Shown: positions 43,780-55,165 of the stretch, one piece after another | How the letters are laid out: the number at the start of each line of letters is the position of its first letter | Numbering within the stretch: position 1 is the stretch's first letter | From: Apoda limacodes | Taxonomy: Eukaryota; Arthropoda; Insecta; Lepidoptera; Limacodidae | DNA length: 64,000 nucleotides | Assembly: GCA_946406115.1 (NCBI GenBank) | Contig: OX291553.1 | Location: forward strand, 439,001 to 503,000 | Direction of reading: 5' to 3' | Notes under the pieces: generated by a model | The model's input: only the letters and a program-made list of their open reading frames with translations | The model's database searches: none | What the model was told of the DNA's origin: nothing | Position numbers and translations under genes: made by a program

Positions 43780-44065
43780 AAAGCAAAGTCTCCCGCCGCG
43801 TCTGTCTGTCTGTGTATGGGCGATAAACTCAAATTTCATGCGGTTTTCACCAATCAATAGAGTGATTCTTGAAAAAACTACACGTGTATAATTAATTTGT
43901 TATGTTTTTGTGTAAATATGTAGAAATGTGACGATTACTCTTAAAGATGTCAACAGTAATCAACAGTAATCGTCACATCGTGATTTATGTCGCAAAAACC
44001 TACATTTCGACACTCTCAAGGGAATCAAAATGATAGGGCACTTCCCGTTAACATAGAATTTGGCA
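43780..44065 (+). repeat. Lepidopteran-type dispersed repeat
   Basis: It contains 'gtctgtctgtctgtgtatgg', 'cggttttcaccaatcaatag' and 'gggcacttcccgttaacata'. The last motif is related to 'agagtacttcccgtaaact' at 618-636. Non-coding. Confidence 0.4.
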
Positions 44066-44124
44066 AGTAATATCGATTATCGTCACACTACAAATACTTA
44101 TAAAAACCTATACATCACTACATA

Positions 44125-44275
44125 GTATAATAAAAAGTCGCTTTGCGCCGTTTGTCTGTCCCTATGTATGCTTAGATCTTTAAAACTACGCAACGGATTT
44201 TAATGCGTTTTTTTAAATAGAAAGAGTTATTCAAGAGGAAGGTTTGTTTATATGTATAATATATGCATAATATAG
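44125..44275 (+). repeat. Lepidopteran-type dispersed repeat
   Basis: 'cgctttgcgccgtttgtctg', 'actacgcaacggattttaat' and 'tattcaagaggaaggtttgt' form a familiar lepidopteran non-coding repeat, probably the body of a Helitron-like element. No coding content. Confidence 0.4.
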
Positions 44276-44904
44276 CAAAAGAAACACTGATAGTTTTAAA
44301 GGTTTCTAATGTGATGTCGTAAATAAACAAATTTTTTGCGCTTACATTGCAAACGCTGGCTAAACCCTACGAAATAGATCAAAATAATTACTAAAGTATT
44401 GTACTCCTTAAAAAGGTCTAAAAAAAAGTCCGCGATGGTATATGTCTATCTCTTAGGGATAACCCAAAATAACCATTTTTTATTCTTAACTCTTTGCGAG
44501 AAATAATAGCTTATTTACCAAGCGATTTTAAGCAATTAAGCATTAATCCTTATCCAATTAAATACCTTAAATACATTGTGCATTTAATATAGATCAATAT
44601 GGCGCTTTACAGCATGTAATTTAAATGATTATTTTCTAAGATATTACAGATTTAAAACGCCGGTACATAGCGGTTGCGGCGGTGCCTATAATAGCACGTC
44701 AAAGGCCGCAATCCGTACTTATAAATACGTTACGATAATTTAAAAAAATAAATATTCGAAATTGTATGATAGTATTTAAATACTAAGGTGAATTCTTTTT
44801 TAAGACAAAGCGTGCTTTTCAGCGCAACAATTGTTTTCTAATTTGAATGTTCATACTTAAGTCGGTATGAAGGTTAATTTTAAACCGCAGTTATAGTAAT
44901 TTTT

Positions 44905-45242
44905 TTTTTTCTGACTGACTATGCAGTTGGCTGTTGCAGCCATTACTGCTTAGCCGGACTTTTTTGGGCGAGATTCTGAAGGAGCCTTAGCCCGTATAGC
45001 ACCCAACGCTCAAGGGCTACCCGCGGGGGAAGCCTCGGCTTGGTATTCGCTTTCGGGGGCGTCCCTTCTACCGACGTGAGCCTCAAACCCGAAGGTGAGT
45101 CACCGCCAGATTCCTATTCGGGGATGTCGTTGAGAGTAGTCTCGCTACCCGGATAGCGAGGTCGTCATCTGGGCCCGTTAGTATGTGCCGAGGCCACCTA
45201 ACAATAGTTTTTCGACCATGCTGAGGTCAACAACAACAACAA
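44905..45242 (+). repeat. GC-rich short element with (CAA)n tail, SINE-like
   Basis: A sharp GC-rich island in an AT-rich setting, from about 44912 to a tail of five CAA/AAC units at 45227-45242 that abuts the right arm. It contains 'agccattactgcttagccgg', 'gggctacccgcgggggaagc' and 'cctcaaacccgaaggtgagt'. Size and tail suit a SINE or the 3' end of a LINE, but I find no tRNA-like promoter that I would defend. Confidence 0.35.
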
Positions 45243-48200
45243 CAGCTGACATGCTATGCAGAACTGCCTCAAAAAATGTAGCATCTCAAAAAGTACGCAT
45301 TTTTTTCAATTTTTCCACTAGAACTATTGCTGTTTTGCCTTCAGACCGTAGAACTTAGCAGTTTAATACGTATTTGTGGCGTTGCCATCAAAAACAGCTG
45401 AGATGCTATGCAGAACTGCCTCATAAATTGTAGCATCTCATAAAAATACGCATTTCTTTCCGTTTTATCGCTAGAACTCTTGCCGTTTCGCCTACAGACG
45501 GTAGAACTCTACAGTTTCATACGTGTTTGTGGCGTTGCTATCAAAACCATCTGAGATGCTAGGCACAACTGCCTCGTAAGATGTAACATCTCAAATAGCT
45601 TTTCATTTTTTTAGTTTTTTCGCTAGAACTCTTGCCGTTTCGCCTTCGGACGATAGAACTCAGCAGTTTCTTACGTATTCGAGGCGTTGCCATCAAAAAC
45701 AGGTGAGATGCTATACAGAACTGTCTTATAAGATGTGGCCTCTCAAAAAAAACTTTTTTTTTTTCTTTTTTTCGCTAGAACTATTGCTGTTTTGCCTTCA
45801 GGCGGTAGAACTCAGAAGTTTCCTACGTATTTGAGGCGTTGCCATCAAAAACAGGTGAGATTCTATGCAGAACTGTCTTATAAGATGTGGAATCTCAAAA
45901 AAAACTTTTTTTTTTTCGTTTTTTCTGTAGAACTATTGCTGTTTCGCCTTCAGACGGTAGAAATCAGCAGTTTAATACGTATTTGTGGCGTTGCCATCAA
46001 AAACAGCTGAGATGCTAGGCACAACTGCCTCGTAAGATGTAACATCTTAAATAGTTTGTCAATTTTTAAGTTTTTTCGCTAGAACTCTTGCCGTTTCGCC
46101 TTCGGACGGTAGAACTCAGCATTATCCTACGTATTTGAGGCTTTGCCGTCAAAAACAGGTGAGATGCTATTCGGAACTGCCTCATAAAATGTAGCATCTC
46201 AAAAAGTACGCATTTTTTACCATTTTTTTAAACTTTTTTTTTTTTTTCGTTTTTTGCTAGAACTATTGGTGTTTCGCCTTCAGACGGTAGAAGTCAGCAG
46301 TTTAATACGTATTTGTGGCGTTGCCATCAAAAACAGCTGAGACGCTATGCAGAACTGCCTCATAAATTGTAGCATCTCAAAAAAATACGCATTTTTTCCG
46401 TTTTTCCGCTAGAACTCTTGCCGTTTTGCCTTCAGACGATAGAACTAAGAAGTTTCTTATGTATTTATGGCGTTGCCGTCAAAAACAGCTGAGATGCTAT
46501 GCGGAACAGCCTCATAAAATGTAACATCTCAAAAAGTACGCATTTTTTTTCATTTTTCCACTAGAACTATTTCTGTTTTGCCTTCAGGCGGTAGAATTCG
46601 GCAGTTTCCGACGTATTTAAGGCGTTGCCATCAAGAACATGTGAGATGCTATGCAGAACTGCCTCATAAAATGTAACAACTCAAAAAGTAAGCATTTTTT
46701 TCCATTTTTACAGTAGAATTATTGCCGTTTTGCCTTTAGAAGATAGAACTAGAAGCAGTTTATTACGTATTTGTGGCGTTGCCGTCAAAAACAGCTGAGA
46801 TGCTATGCGAAACTGCCTCATAAAATGTAACATCTCAAAAAGGACGCATTTTTTTCCATTTTTCCACTAGAACTATTGCTGTTTTGCCTTCAGGCGGTAG
46901 AACTCAGCAGTTTCCTACGTATTTGAGGCGTTGCCATCAAAAACAGGTGAGATGCTATGCAGAACTGTCTTATAAGATGTGGCATCTCAAAAAAAGCTTT
47001 TTTTTTTTTCCGTTTTTCCGCTAGAACTCTTACCGTTTTGCCTTCAGACGATAGAACTAAGCAGTTTCTTACGTATTTGTGGCGTTGCCGTCAAAAACGG
47101 CTGAGATGCTATGCGTAACAGCCTCATAAAATGTAACATCTCAAAAAGTACGCATTTTTTTTCATTTTTCCACTAGAACTATTTCTGTTTTGCCTTCAGG
47201 CGGTAGAACTTTGCAGTTTCCTACGTATTTAAGAAGTTGCCATCAAGAACATGTGAGATGCTATGCAGAACTGCCTCATTAAAGGTAACATCTCAAAAAG
47301 GACGCATTTTTTTCCATTTTTCCACTAGAACTATTGCCGTTTTGCCTTCGGACGGTAGAACTCAGCAGTTTCCTACGTATTTGAGGCGTTGCCATCAAAA
47401 ACAGGTGAGATGCTATGCAGAACTGTCTTGTAAGATGTGGCATCTCAAAAAAAACTTTTTTTTTCGTTTTTTTGCTAGAACTATTTCTGTTTCGCCTTCA
47501 GACGGTAGAACTTTGCAGTTTAATACGTATTTGTGGCGTTGCCATCAAAAACAGCTGAGATGCTTGGCACAACTGCCTCGTAAGATGTAACATCTCAAAT
47601 AGCTTTTCATTTTTTTAGTTTTTTCGCTAGAACTCTTGCCGTTTCGCCTTCGGACGGTAGAACTCAGCAGTTTCCTACGTATTCGAGGCGTTGCCATCAA
47701 AAACAGGTGAGATGCTATACAGAACTGTCTTATAAGATGTGGCCTCTCAAAAAAAACTTTTTTTTTTTCTTTTTTTCGCTAGAACTATTGCTGTTTTGCC
47801 TTCAGGCGGTAGAACTCAGAAGTTTCCTACGTATTTGAGGCGTTGCCATCAAAAACAGGTGAGATTCTATGCAGAACTGTCTTATAAGATGTGGAATCTC
47901 AAAAAAAACTTTTTTTTTTTCGTTTTTTCTGTAGAACTATTGCTGTTTCGCCTTCAGACGGTAGAAATCAGCAGTTTAATACGTATTTGTGGCGTTGCCA
48001 TCAAAAACAGCTGAGATGCTAGGCACAACTGCCTCGTAAGATGTAACATCTTAAATAGTTTGTCAATTTTTAAGTTTTTTCGCTAGAACTCTTGCCGTTT
48101 CGCCTTCGGACGGTAGAACTCAGCATTATCCTACGTATTTGAGGCTTTGCCGTCAAAAACAGGTGAGATGCTATGCGGAACTGCCTCATAAAATGTAGCA

Positions 48201-51200
48201 TCTCAAAAAGTACGCATTTTTTACTATTTTTTTAAACTTTTTTTTTTTTTCGTTTTTTGCTAGAACTATTGCCGTTTTGCCTTCGGACGGTAGAACTCAG
48301 CAGTTTCCTACGTATTTGAGGCGTTGCCATCAAAAACAGGTGAGATGCTATGCAGAACTGTCTTGTAAGATGTGGCATCTCAAAAAAAACTTTTTTTTTC
48401 GTTTTTTTGCTAGAACTATTTCTGTTTCGCCTTCAGACGGTAGAACTTTGCAGTTTAATACGTATTTGTGGCGTTGCCATCAAAAACAGCTGAGATGCTT
48501 GGCACAACTGCCTCGTAAGATGTAACATCTCAAATAGCTTTTCATTTTTTTAGTTTTTTCGCTAGAACTCTTGCCGTTTCGCCTTCGGACGGTAGAACTC
48601 AGCAGTTTCCTACGTATTCGAGGCGTTGCCATCAAAAACAGCTGAGATGCTATGCGAAACTGCCTCATAAAATGTAACATCTCAAAAAGGACGCATTTTT
48701 TTCCATTTTTCCACTAGAACTATTGCTGTTTTGCCTTCAGGCGGTAGAACTCAGCAGTTTCCTACGTATTTGAGGCGTTGCCATCAAAAACAGGTGAGAT
48801 GCTATGCAGAACTGTCTTATAAGATGTGGCATCTCAAAAAAAGCTTTTTTTTTTTTTCGTTTTTCGCTAGCACTATTGCTGTTTCGCCTTCAGACGGTAG
48901 AAATCAGCAGTTTAATACGTATTTGTGGCGTTGCCATCAAAAACAGCTGAGATGCTAGGCACAACTGCCTCGTAAGATGTAACATCTTAAATAGTTTGTC
49001 AATTTTTAAGTTTTTTCGCTAGAACTCTTGCCGTTTTGCCTTCGGACGTTAGAACTCAGCAGTTTCCTACGTATTTAAGGCGTTGCCATCAAAAACAGGT
49101 GAGATGCTATACAGAACTGTCTTATAAGATGTGGCATCTCAAAAAAAACTTTTTTTTTTTTCGTTTTTTCGCTAGAACTATTGCTGTTTCGCCTTCAGAC
49201 GGTAGAAGTCAGCAGTTTAATACGTATTTGTGGCGTTGCCATCAAAAACAGCTGAGATGCTATGCAGAACTGCCTCATAAATTGTAGCATCTCAAAAAAA
49301 TACGCATTTTTTCCGTTTTTCCGCTAGAACTCTTGCCGTTTTGCCTTCAGACGATAGAACTAAGAAGTTTCTTATGTATTTATGGCGTTGCCGTCAAAAA
49401 CAGCTGAGATGCTATGCGGAACAGCCTCATAAAATGTAACATCTCAAAAAGTACGCATTTTTTTTCATTTTTCCACTAGAACTATTTCTGTTTTGCCTTC
49501 AGGCGGTAGAACTCGGCAGTTTCCGACGTATTTAAGGCGTTGCCATCAAGAACATGTGAGATGCTATGCAGAACTGCCTCATAAAATGTAACAACTCAAA
49601 AAGTAAGCATTTTTTTCCATTTTTACAGTAGAACTATTGCCGTTTTGCCTTTAGAAGATAGAACTAGAAGCAGTTTATTACGTATTTGTGGCGTTGCCGT
49701 CAAAAACAGCTGAGATGCTATGCGAAACTGCCTCATAAAATGTAACATCTCAAAAAGGACGCATTTTTTTCCATTTTTCCACTAGAACTATTGCTGTTTT
49801 GCCTTTAGAAGATAGAACTAGAAGCAGTTTATTACGTATTTGTGGCGTTGCCGTCAAAAACAGCTGAGATGCTATGCGAAACTGCCTCATAAAATGTAAC
49901 ATCTCAAAAAGGACGCATTTTTTTCCATTTTTCCACTAGAACTATTGCTGTTTTGCCTTCAGGCGGTAGAACTCAGCAGTTTCCTACGTATTTGAGGCGT
50001 TGCCATCAAAAACAGGTGAGATGCTATGCAGAACTGTCTTATAAGATGTGGCATCTCAAAAAAAACTTTTTTTTTTTTTTCGTTTTTTCGCTAGCACTAT
50101 TGCTGTTTCGCCTTCAGACGGTAGAAATCAGCAGTTTAATACGTATTTGTGGCGTTGCCATCAAAAACAGCTGAGATGCTAGGCACAACTGCCTCGTAAG
50201 ATGTAACATCTTAAATAGTTTGTCAATTTTTAAGTTTTTTCGCTAGAACTCTTGCCGTTTTGCCTTCGGACGTTAGAACTCAGCAGTTTCCTACGTATTT
50301 AAGGCGTTGCCATCAAAAACAGGTGAGATGCTATACAGAACTGTCTTATAAGATGTGGCATCTCAAAAAAAATTTTTTTTTTCGTTTTTTCGCTAGAACT
50401 ATTGCTGTTTCGCCTTCAGACGGTAGAAGTCAGCAGTTTAATACGTATTTGTGGCGTTGCCATCAAAAACAGCTGAGATGCTATGCAGAACTGCCTCATA
50501 AATTGTAGCATCTCAAAAAAATACGCATTTTTTCCGTTTTTCCGCTAGAACTCTTGCCGTTTTGCCTTCAGACGATAGAACTAAGAAGTTTCTTATGTAT
50601 TTATGGCGTTGCCGTCAAAAACAGCTGAGATGCTATGCGGAACAGCCTCATAAAATGTAACATCTCAAAAAGTACGCATTTTTTTTCATTTTTCCACTAG
50701 AACTATTTCTGTTTTGCCTTCAGGCGGTAGAACTCGGCAGTTTCCGACGTATTTAAGGCGTTGCCATCAAGAACATGTGAGATGCTATGCAGAACTGCCT
50801 CATAAAATGTAACAACTCAAAAAGTAAGCATTTTTTTCCATTTTTACAGTAGAACTATTGCCGTTTTGCCTTTAGAAGATAGAACTAGAAGCAGTTTATT
50901 ACGTATTTGTGGCGTTGCCATCAAGAACATGTGAGATGCTATGCAGAACTGCCTCATAAAAGGTAACACCTCAAAAAGTACGCATTTTTTTCCATTTTTC
51001 CACTAGAACTATTGCTGTTTTGCCTTCAGGCGGTAGAACTCAGCAGTTTCCTACGTATTTGAGGCGTTGCCATCAAAAACAGGTGAGATGCTATGCAGAA
51101 CTGTCTTATAAGATGTGGCATCTCAAAAAAAACTTTTTTTTTTTTTCGTTTTTCGCTAGCACTATTGCTGTTTCGCCTTCAGACGGTAGAAATCAGCAGT

Positions 51201-52455
51201 TTAATACGTATTTGAGGCGTTGCCATCAAAAACAGCTGAGATGCTAGGCACAACTGCCTCGTAAGATGTAACATCTTAAATAGTTTGTCAATTTTTAAGT
51301 TTTTTTGCTAGAACTCTTGCCGTTTTGCCTTCGGACGTTAGAACTCAGCAGTTTCCTACGTATTTAAGGCGTTGCCATCAAAAACAGGTGAGATGCTATA
51401 CAGAACTGTCTTATAAGATGTGGCATCTCAAAAAAAACTTTTTTTTTTTTCGTTTTTTCGCTAGAACTATTGCTGTTTCGCCTTCAGACGGTAGAAGTCA
51501 GCAGTTTAATACGTATTTGTGGCGTTGCCATCAAAAACAGCTGAGAAGCTAGGCACAACTGCCTCGTAAGATGTAACATCTCAAATAGTTTGTCAATTTT
51601 TAAGTTTTTTCGCTAGAACTCTTGCCGTTTTGCCTTCGGACGGTAGAACTCAGCAGTTTCCTACGTATTTGAGGCGGTGCCATCAAAAACAGGTGAGATG
51701 CTATACAGAACTGTCGTATAAGATGTGGCATCTCAAAAAAAACTTTTTTTTTTCGTTTTTTCGCTAGAACTATTGCTGTTTCGCCTTCAGACGGTAGAAG
51801 TCAGCAGTTTAATACGTATTTGTGGCGTTGCCATCAAAAACAGCTGAGATGCTATGCAGAACTGCCTCATAAATTGTAGCATCTCAAAAAAATACGCATT
51901 TTTTTCCATTTTTCCGCTAGAACTCTTGCCGTTTTGCCTTCAGACAATAGAACTCTGCAGCTTCATTCGTATTCGTGGCGTTGCCATCAAAAACAGCTGA
52001 GATGCTGTGCAGAACTGCCTTTTCGTCTGATAAAATGTAGCATATCAGTCAGGTGATTTGTTTCGTTTTGTTGCTAGAACTATTTTTGTGTTGCTTCCAA
52101 GTGATAGAACTATGCAGTTTCAGAAGTATTTGTGACCTAGTTATCGAGAACTACTGAGATTCTAATAGGTGTAATGTGAAGTTAGCATCTCATTTTTTTT
52201 TTATTTCGGGCCAGAACTATTGCTGTGTTGGCTCCAGGCGATAGAACTATGCAGTTTTTTACGTATTTATGGTCTAGCAACCAAGAACTGCTGAGATGCT
52301 GATCGGGTAGTGTGAAGTTAGCATCTCATTCTGAAAAAAAATTTTTTCAGAAACTTGAACAGAACTTTTGAAAAAAATATCAGGAACTGTAGAACTATTG
52401 GGGATGCTTTTTATTGTGAGATTCTAATAATTGATATGCCAAGTTCACACACATA
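45243..52455 (-). repeat. Right arm of the foldback: tandem monomers, inverted
   Basis: The same monomers as in the left arm but in reverse complement. It holds its own higher-order duplications: shifts of about 2004 bp (45735 to 47739), about 1222 bp (48731 to 49953) and about 1066 bp (49953 to 51020). The last 500 bp (51950-52455) mirror the divergent outer monomers of the left arm nearly base for base. The arm is about 0.8 kb longer than the left one, so the arms have expanded or contracted independently. Confidence 0.9.
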
Positions 52456-52469
52456 GTTTAGGTGCATTC

Positions 52470-52860
52470 TATTGATGGCATTGAGAGCTATGACATCACA
52501 TAGGCATTGAAATCATACTGTTCACCAAATGTCAACAAACAAAATGGCCTGGTCTACCTCCTGTTCCATAGAATATGATTATCATCCTCACATTTATCTT
52601 CAATGAAACAGTGCTTTACACTATCATTTATGTAGATAGAGACTCCACCACCTCTTTTATTTGTTTGGAAGTTAAAGTAATGACTAAAGTTAGTTAATTG
52701 TAGCATTTGTGCTTCTTCTTCAGATTTTATCCAGGTCTCTACAAGTATGATAATTTGGACATCATAGGTATATAGCAGTTAGTATGCACCGTATTTAATC
52801 CAATTTTCCTGCTTTTACTAAACTGCGGATGTTTGTATAGTAGAATTTTCATTTTTGACC
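52470..52860 (-). pseudogene. LINE endonuclease fragment
   Basis: On the minus strand: FYYTNIRSLVKAGKLD, then DVQIIILVETWIKSEEEAQM with the catalytic E-T-W, NFQTNKRGGGVSIYINDSVK and CEDDNHILWN. This is the N-terminal half of a CR1-group LINE endonuclease. It has several stops and stops being alignable at about 52520. It immediately borders the foldback element, whose insertion site GTTTAGG lies at its downstream edge. Confidence 0.65.
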
Positions 52861-52968
52861 AAATCATCGTAATTATCTATAGTATTATATATATATTTTT
52901 TTTTCCATTTATAATTTGCCATCAGTAGTAAGACTATAATCAAATATGTTGGGATGCAGTTGACGTTT

Positions 52969-53260
52969 TTAGAAGTATGGGGCCAATGTCCCATATTCAA
53001 CATTTAAGGCAGTACATTTGCCCACTGGCTGGAGCAACATTTTAGTGAGAGGATTAGGATGAAGCCCATCCTTGTAGTTTATTTTGTAACACTCTATTTC
53101 CTCAGAGATAGTTGGGATTACAAGATAAGAGTGGATTTCCTTGTTCCGGGCATACGAGGGAGCTTCTACAATCACTCTTAAAATGTTGTTTTGGGTCCTC
53201 TGTAGGCGCTCAACGTTTGACTTGCTTATGATATGAAACATATTCATCAGCTATACATAC
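52969..53260 (-). pseudogene. Jockey-type LINE ORF2 C-terminus
   Basis: The frame reads SKSNVERLQRTQNNILRVIV, EAPSYARNKEIHSYLVIPTI and LHPNPLTKMLLQPVG. The 'I-x-R-x-Q…LR-x-I…AP…N-x-x-I-H' pattern is the conserved region after the RT thumb in jockey-group LINEs. About 90 codons remain. It is a different family from the copies at 12 and 25 kb. Confidence 0.65.
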
Positions 53261-53342
53261 AGCTATATTGTGTAGTTATTGGGTGAGATTTTTGTCTGCT
53301 TTTCAATTATTTTAGGAGTTCCATTAATATATTTTATAGTAA

Positions 53343-54107
53343 GTCAAAGTCAAAGTCAAAATGGTTTATTCAAATAAAGATTTTACAATCACTTTTGAAT
53401 CGTCAAAGTTATAAAATATTATTTTTTGAACCTTCCCGCCGGTTCACAATGTTGTTGATTTCTACTGAGAAGAATCCGGCAAGAAACTCGATAGTTACTC
53501 TTTTAAAAACACTATCAATAATACAAACAAACTAAAAATACAATTAATGTTTTAAATAAAAAAAATTTAGCCCTACAATTTTATGTTATTTCCATTTTAA
53601 TTTGGTTTACCTATGCATCCTGTAATTGAGCATCATCAGTCCCAAGGATTTTTATCATTTACATAGTCTGAAATATTGTAGTATGCCTTTTTACAAAGTA
53701 CCTGCTTGATAAAAGATTTAAATTTACCTATTGATAGATTTTGAATTTTATTGGGAACTTTGTTGTAAAAGTGTATACGTTGCCCCATTAAAGAGTTACT
53801 TATTTTGTGTAGACGTGTATCATGCACCAACAGCTTATTTTTACTTCTAGTATTTACTTTGTGAACGTCACTTTTCTTGCTGAAACTATTGATATTTTTA
53901 TGACGATACTAAAGTTAAAATTTTTACTTCCCTAAACCTATCCCGCAGTGATATCCTAGATCCTAATTTATAAATAGCACAAATTGCCCTTTTTTGTAAC
54001 AAAAATATTGTATTTACATCAGCAGCGCTACCCCACAATAGGATACCATATGTCATTAAACTATGGAAATAGCTAAAATATACTATTTTTGCAGTGGTTT
54101 TCTTCAC
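53343..54107 (-). pseudogene. CR1/jockey-group LINE: ORF2 C-terminus and 3' end
   Basis: The frame 53898-54107 has KIVYFSYFHSLMTYGILLWG, TIFLLQKRAICAIYKLGSR and SLRDRFREVKILT, followed after a break by LHKISNSLMGQRIHFYNKVP and AYYNISDYVNDKNPWD (53636-53830). The 3' UTR ends in tandem 'tttgac' units at 53343-53360. The final 500 bp match the copy at 30019-30529. The RT palm and endonuclease are missing: upstream, ORF1 is joined directly. Confidence 0.75.
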
Positions 54108-54114
54108 CGTTCTG

Positions 54115-54970
54115 TTCTTTGCTGCAGTGCTTCTTTTAAGTTTTTCATGTACTTTTGTTGTTGGGGAGTTTGGTCCGAATATATTCTATAACTTTTGTCT
54201 CCAAGGTGTAATTTATTACGTAATGTAGATATTACCGTATCGCGTGATGTAAATGAAACTTTAAGCGGGCGATTTTTTTCAGCATTTTGTTTACCAATTC
54301 AAAAAGTTTAGTAGGTTTGGGGCATTTTGGTAACATATTTTTTAAGATTCTTTCGACTTCTTTGGCATCAGTGATGTTTTTTCTGTGGATCCTCTATTTT
54401 GAGCTCTAGTATACCAACAATTATTATATTTTTTCCCTTTTGTATCTACCCTGAAGCTCAGACATCATTTTTTCACACACCACTATTGGTAACTCGTCTT
54501 TGTGGGATACAGTCTTAAGAAGTTTTACGTCATTTTCTAGATTTTCAATTTTATTGTATGAGGGTATGTTGGTTGCTGTTAAATCAGAAAGTTTACCTTT
54601 TATAATATATTGCTCTGCGGCTAGTACTCACTAATAGCTAGTGTACTATTTTGAAGGCTTTTAAGTGCTTCTCTTATAGCTACTACATCATTTGACATTT
54701 TGACCAGGGCTTGGTTTTGGGTTTCAGTAAAGTTCTGTAGAATACATATTATTTCTTCACGGAAGTCTTAAAGTAGTTTGGTTATATTTTGATCATTTTC
54801 AGGTTGTTTCCTTTTGTGAAATAGAAAATGTGAAGGATCACTATCAGCAGGCAGTTTAGACAGATCTGATAGTGATGCTCCTCGTTTCGTCGTTTTATAC
54901 TTATTATCAATGACGTGCTTGTGAATGCACCTTAATAACGCCCTATCGCCTCGTCCGAGGGTGCGCAGTT
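54115..54970 (-). pseudogene. LINE ORF1, joined directly to the ORF2 tail
   Basis: From the right: GRGDRALLRCIHKHVIDNKY, GASLSDLSKLPADSDPSHFL, MSNDVVAIREALKSLQNSTL, then IPSYNKIENLENDVKLLKTV (coiled-coil-like) and SELQGRYKREKNIIIVGI. The end reads IGKQNAEKNRPLKVSFTSRD, LRNKLHLGDKSYRIYSDQTP and QQQKYMKNLKEAL. ORF1 proteins bind LINE RNA. The C-terminal part has the R-P-L-K-V-x-F pattern common to LINE ORF1 RRM-like domains. Several stops and shifts. Its last codons abut ORF2's VKKTTAKIVYF, so about 2 kb of ORF2 is deleted. Confidence 0.6.
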
Positions 54971-55165
54971 TTAAAATGTATTACAGTTTTGTCACAGTGC
55001 AGATATAAATCAGTCTTAAATTTAGTTCAAAATTGCTTGTTAGTATAATAAATATATTAAATTATTTTAGTCAACACGTCTTTTCTGTACGCTCACTCAC
55101 GGAGTTACGTTATGAGTACACTAATTCTGGGCTGAAATCCTCTTTTTCTGCATCCTCATGAGTGC

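Larger units (their letters stand above)
42867..45242. other. Centre of the foldback element
   Basis: The 2.4-kb spacer between the arms. It is AT-rich and made of smaller repeats: a Helitron-like end near 43420, another near 43660, lepidopteran dispersed repeats at 43780-44065 and 44125-44275, and a GC-rich insertion at 44905-45242. The stretch 44276-44904 shows nothing recognisable. No open frame of transposase size exists here. Confidence 0.6.
36445..52455. mobile_element. Giant foldback element, 16.0 kb, 7-bp target duplication
   Basis: Its outer ends are perfect inverted repeats for at least 75 bp (TATGTGTGTGAACTTGGCAT… from both sides). The whole is flanked by the direct repeat GTTTAGG (36438-36444 and 52456-52462). 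Behind the ends come two long arms of tandem monomers in opposite orientation (36445-42866 and 45243-52455) and a non-homologous 2.4-kb centre. Long inverted repeats made of tandem subrepeats define foldback elements such as Drosophila FB. A 7-bp duplication is known for the P-superfamily foldback Galileo, but the termini here do not match anything I know. No transposase is encoded, so mobilisation must have come in trans. Confidence 0.85.

Noticed and set aside
37357..51552. Repeated open frames of 60-117 codons starting MPSGGRTQQFPTYLRRC… or similar in both foldback arms
   Set aside because: They recur because the monomer recurs, on opposite strands in the two arms. They run through A/T homopolymers and vary by frameshift between copies. 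No sign of protein selection.
37000..52000. CRISPR-like regular repeats
   Set aside because: The periodic units have no unique spacers, the monomers are contiguous, and the DNA is eukaryotic.
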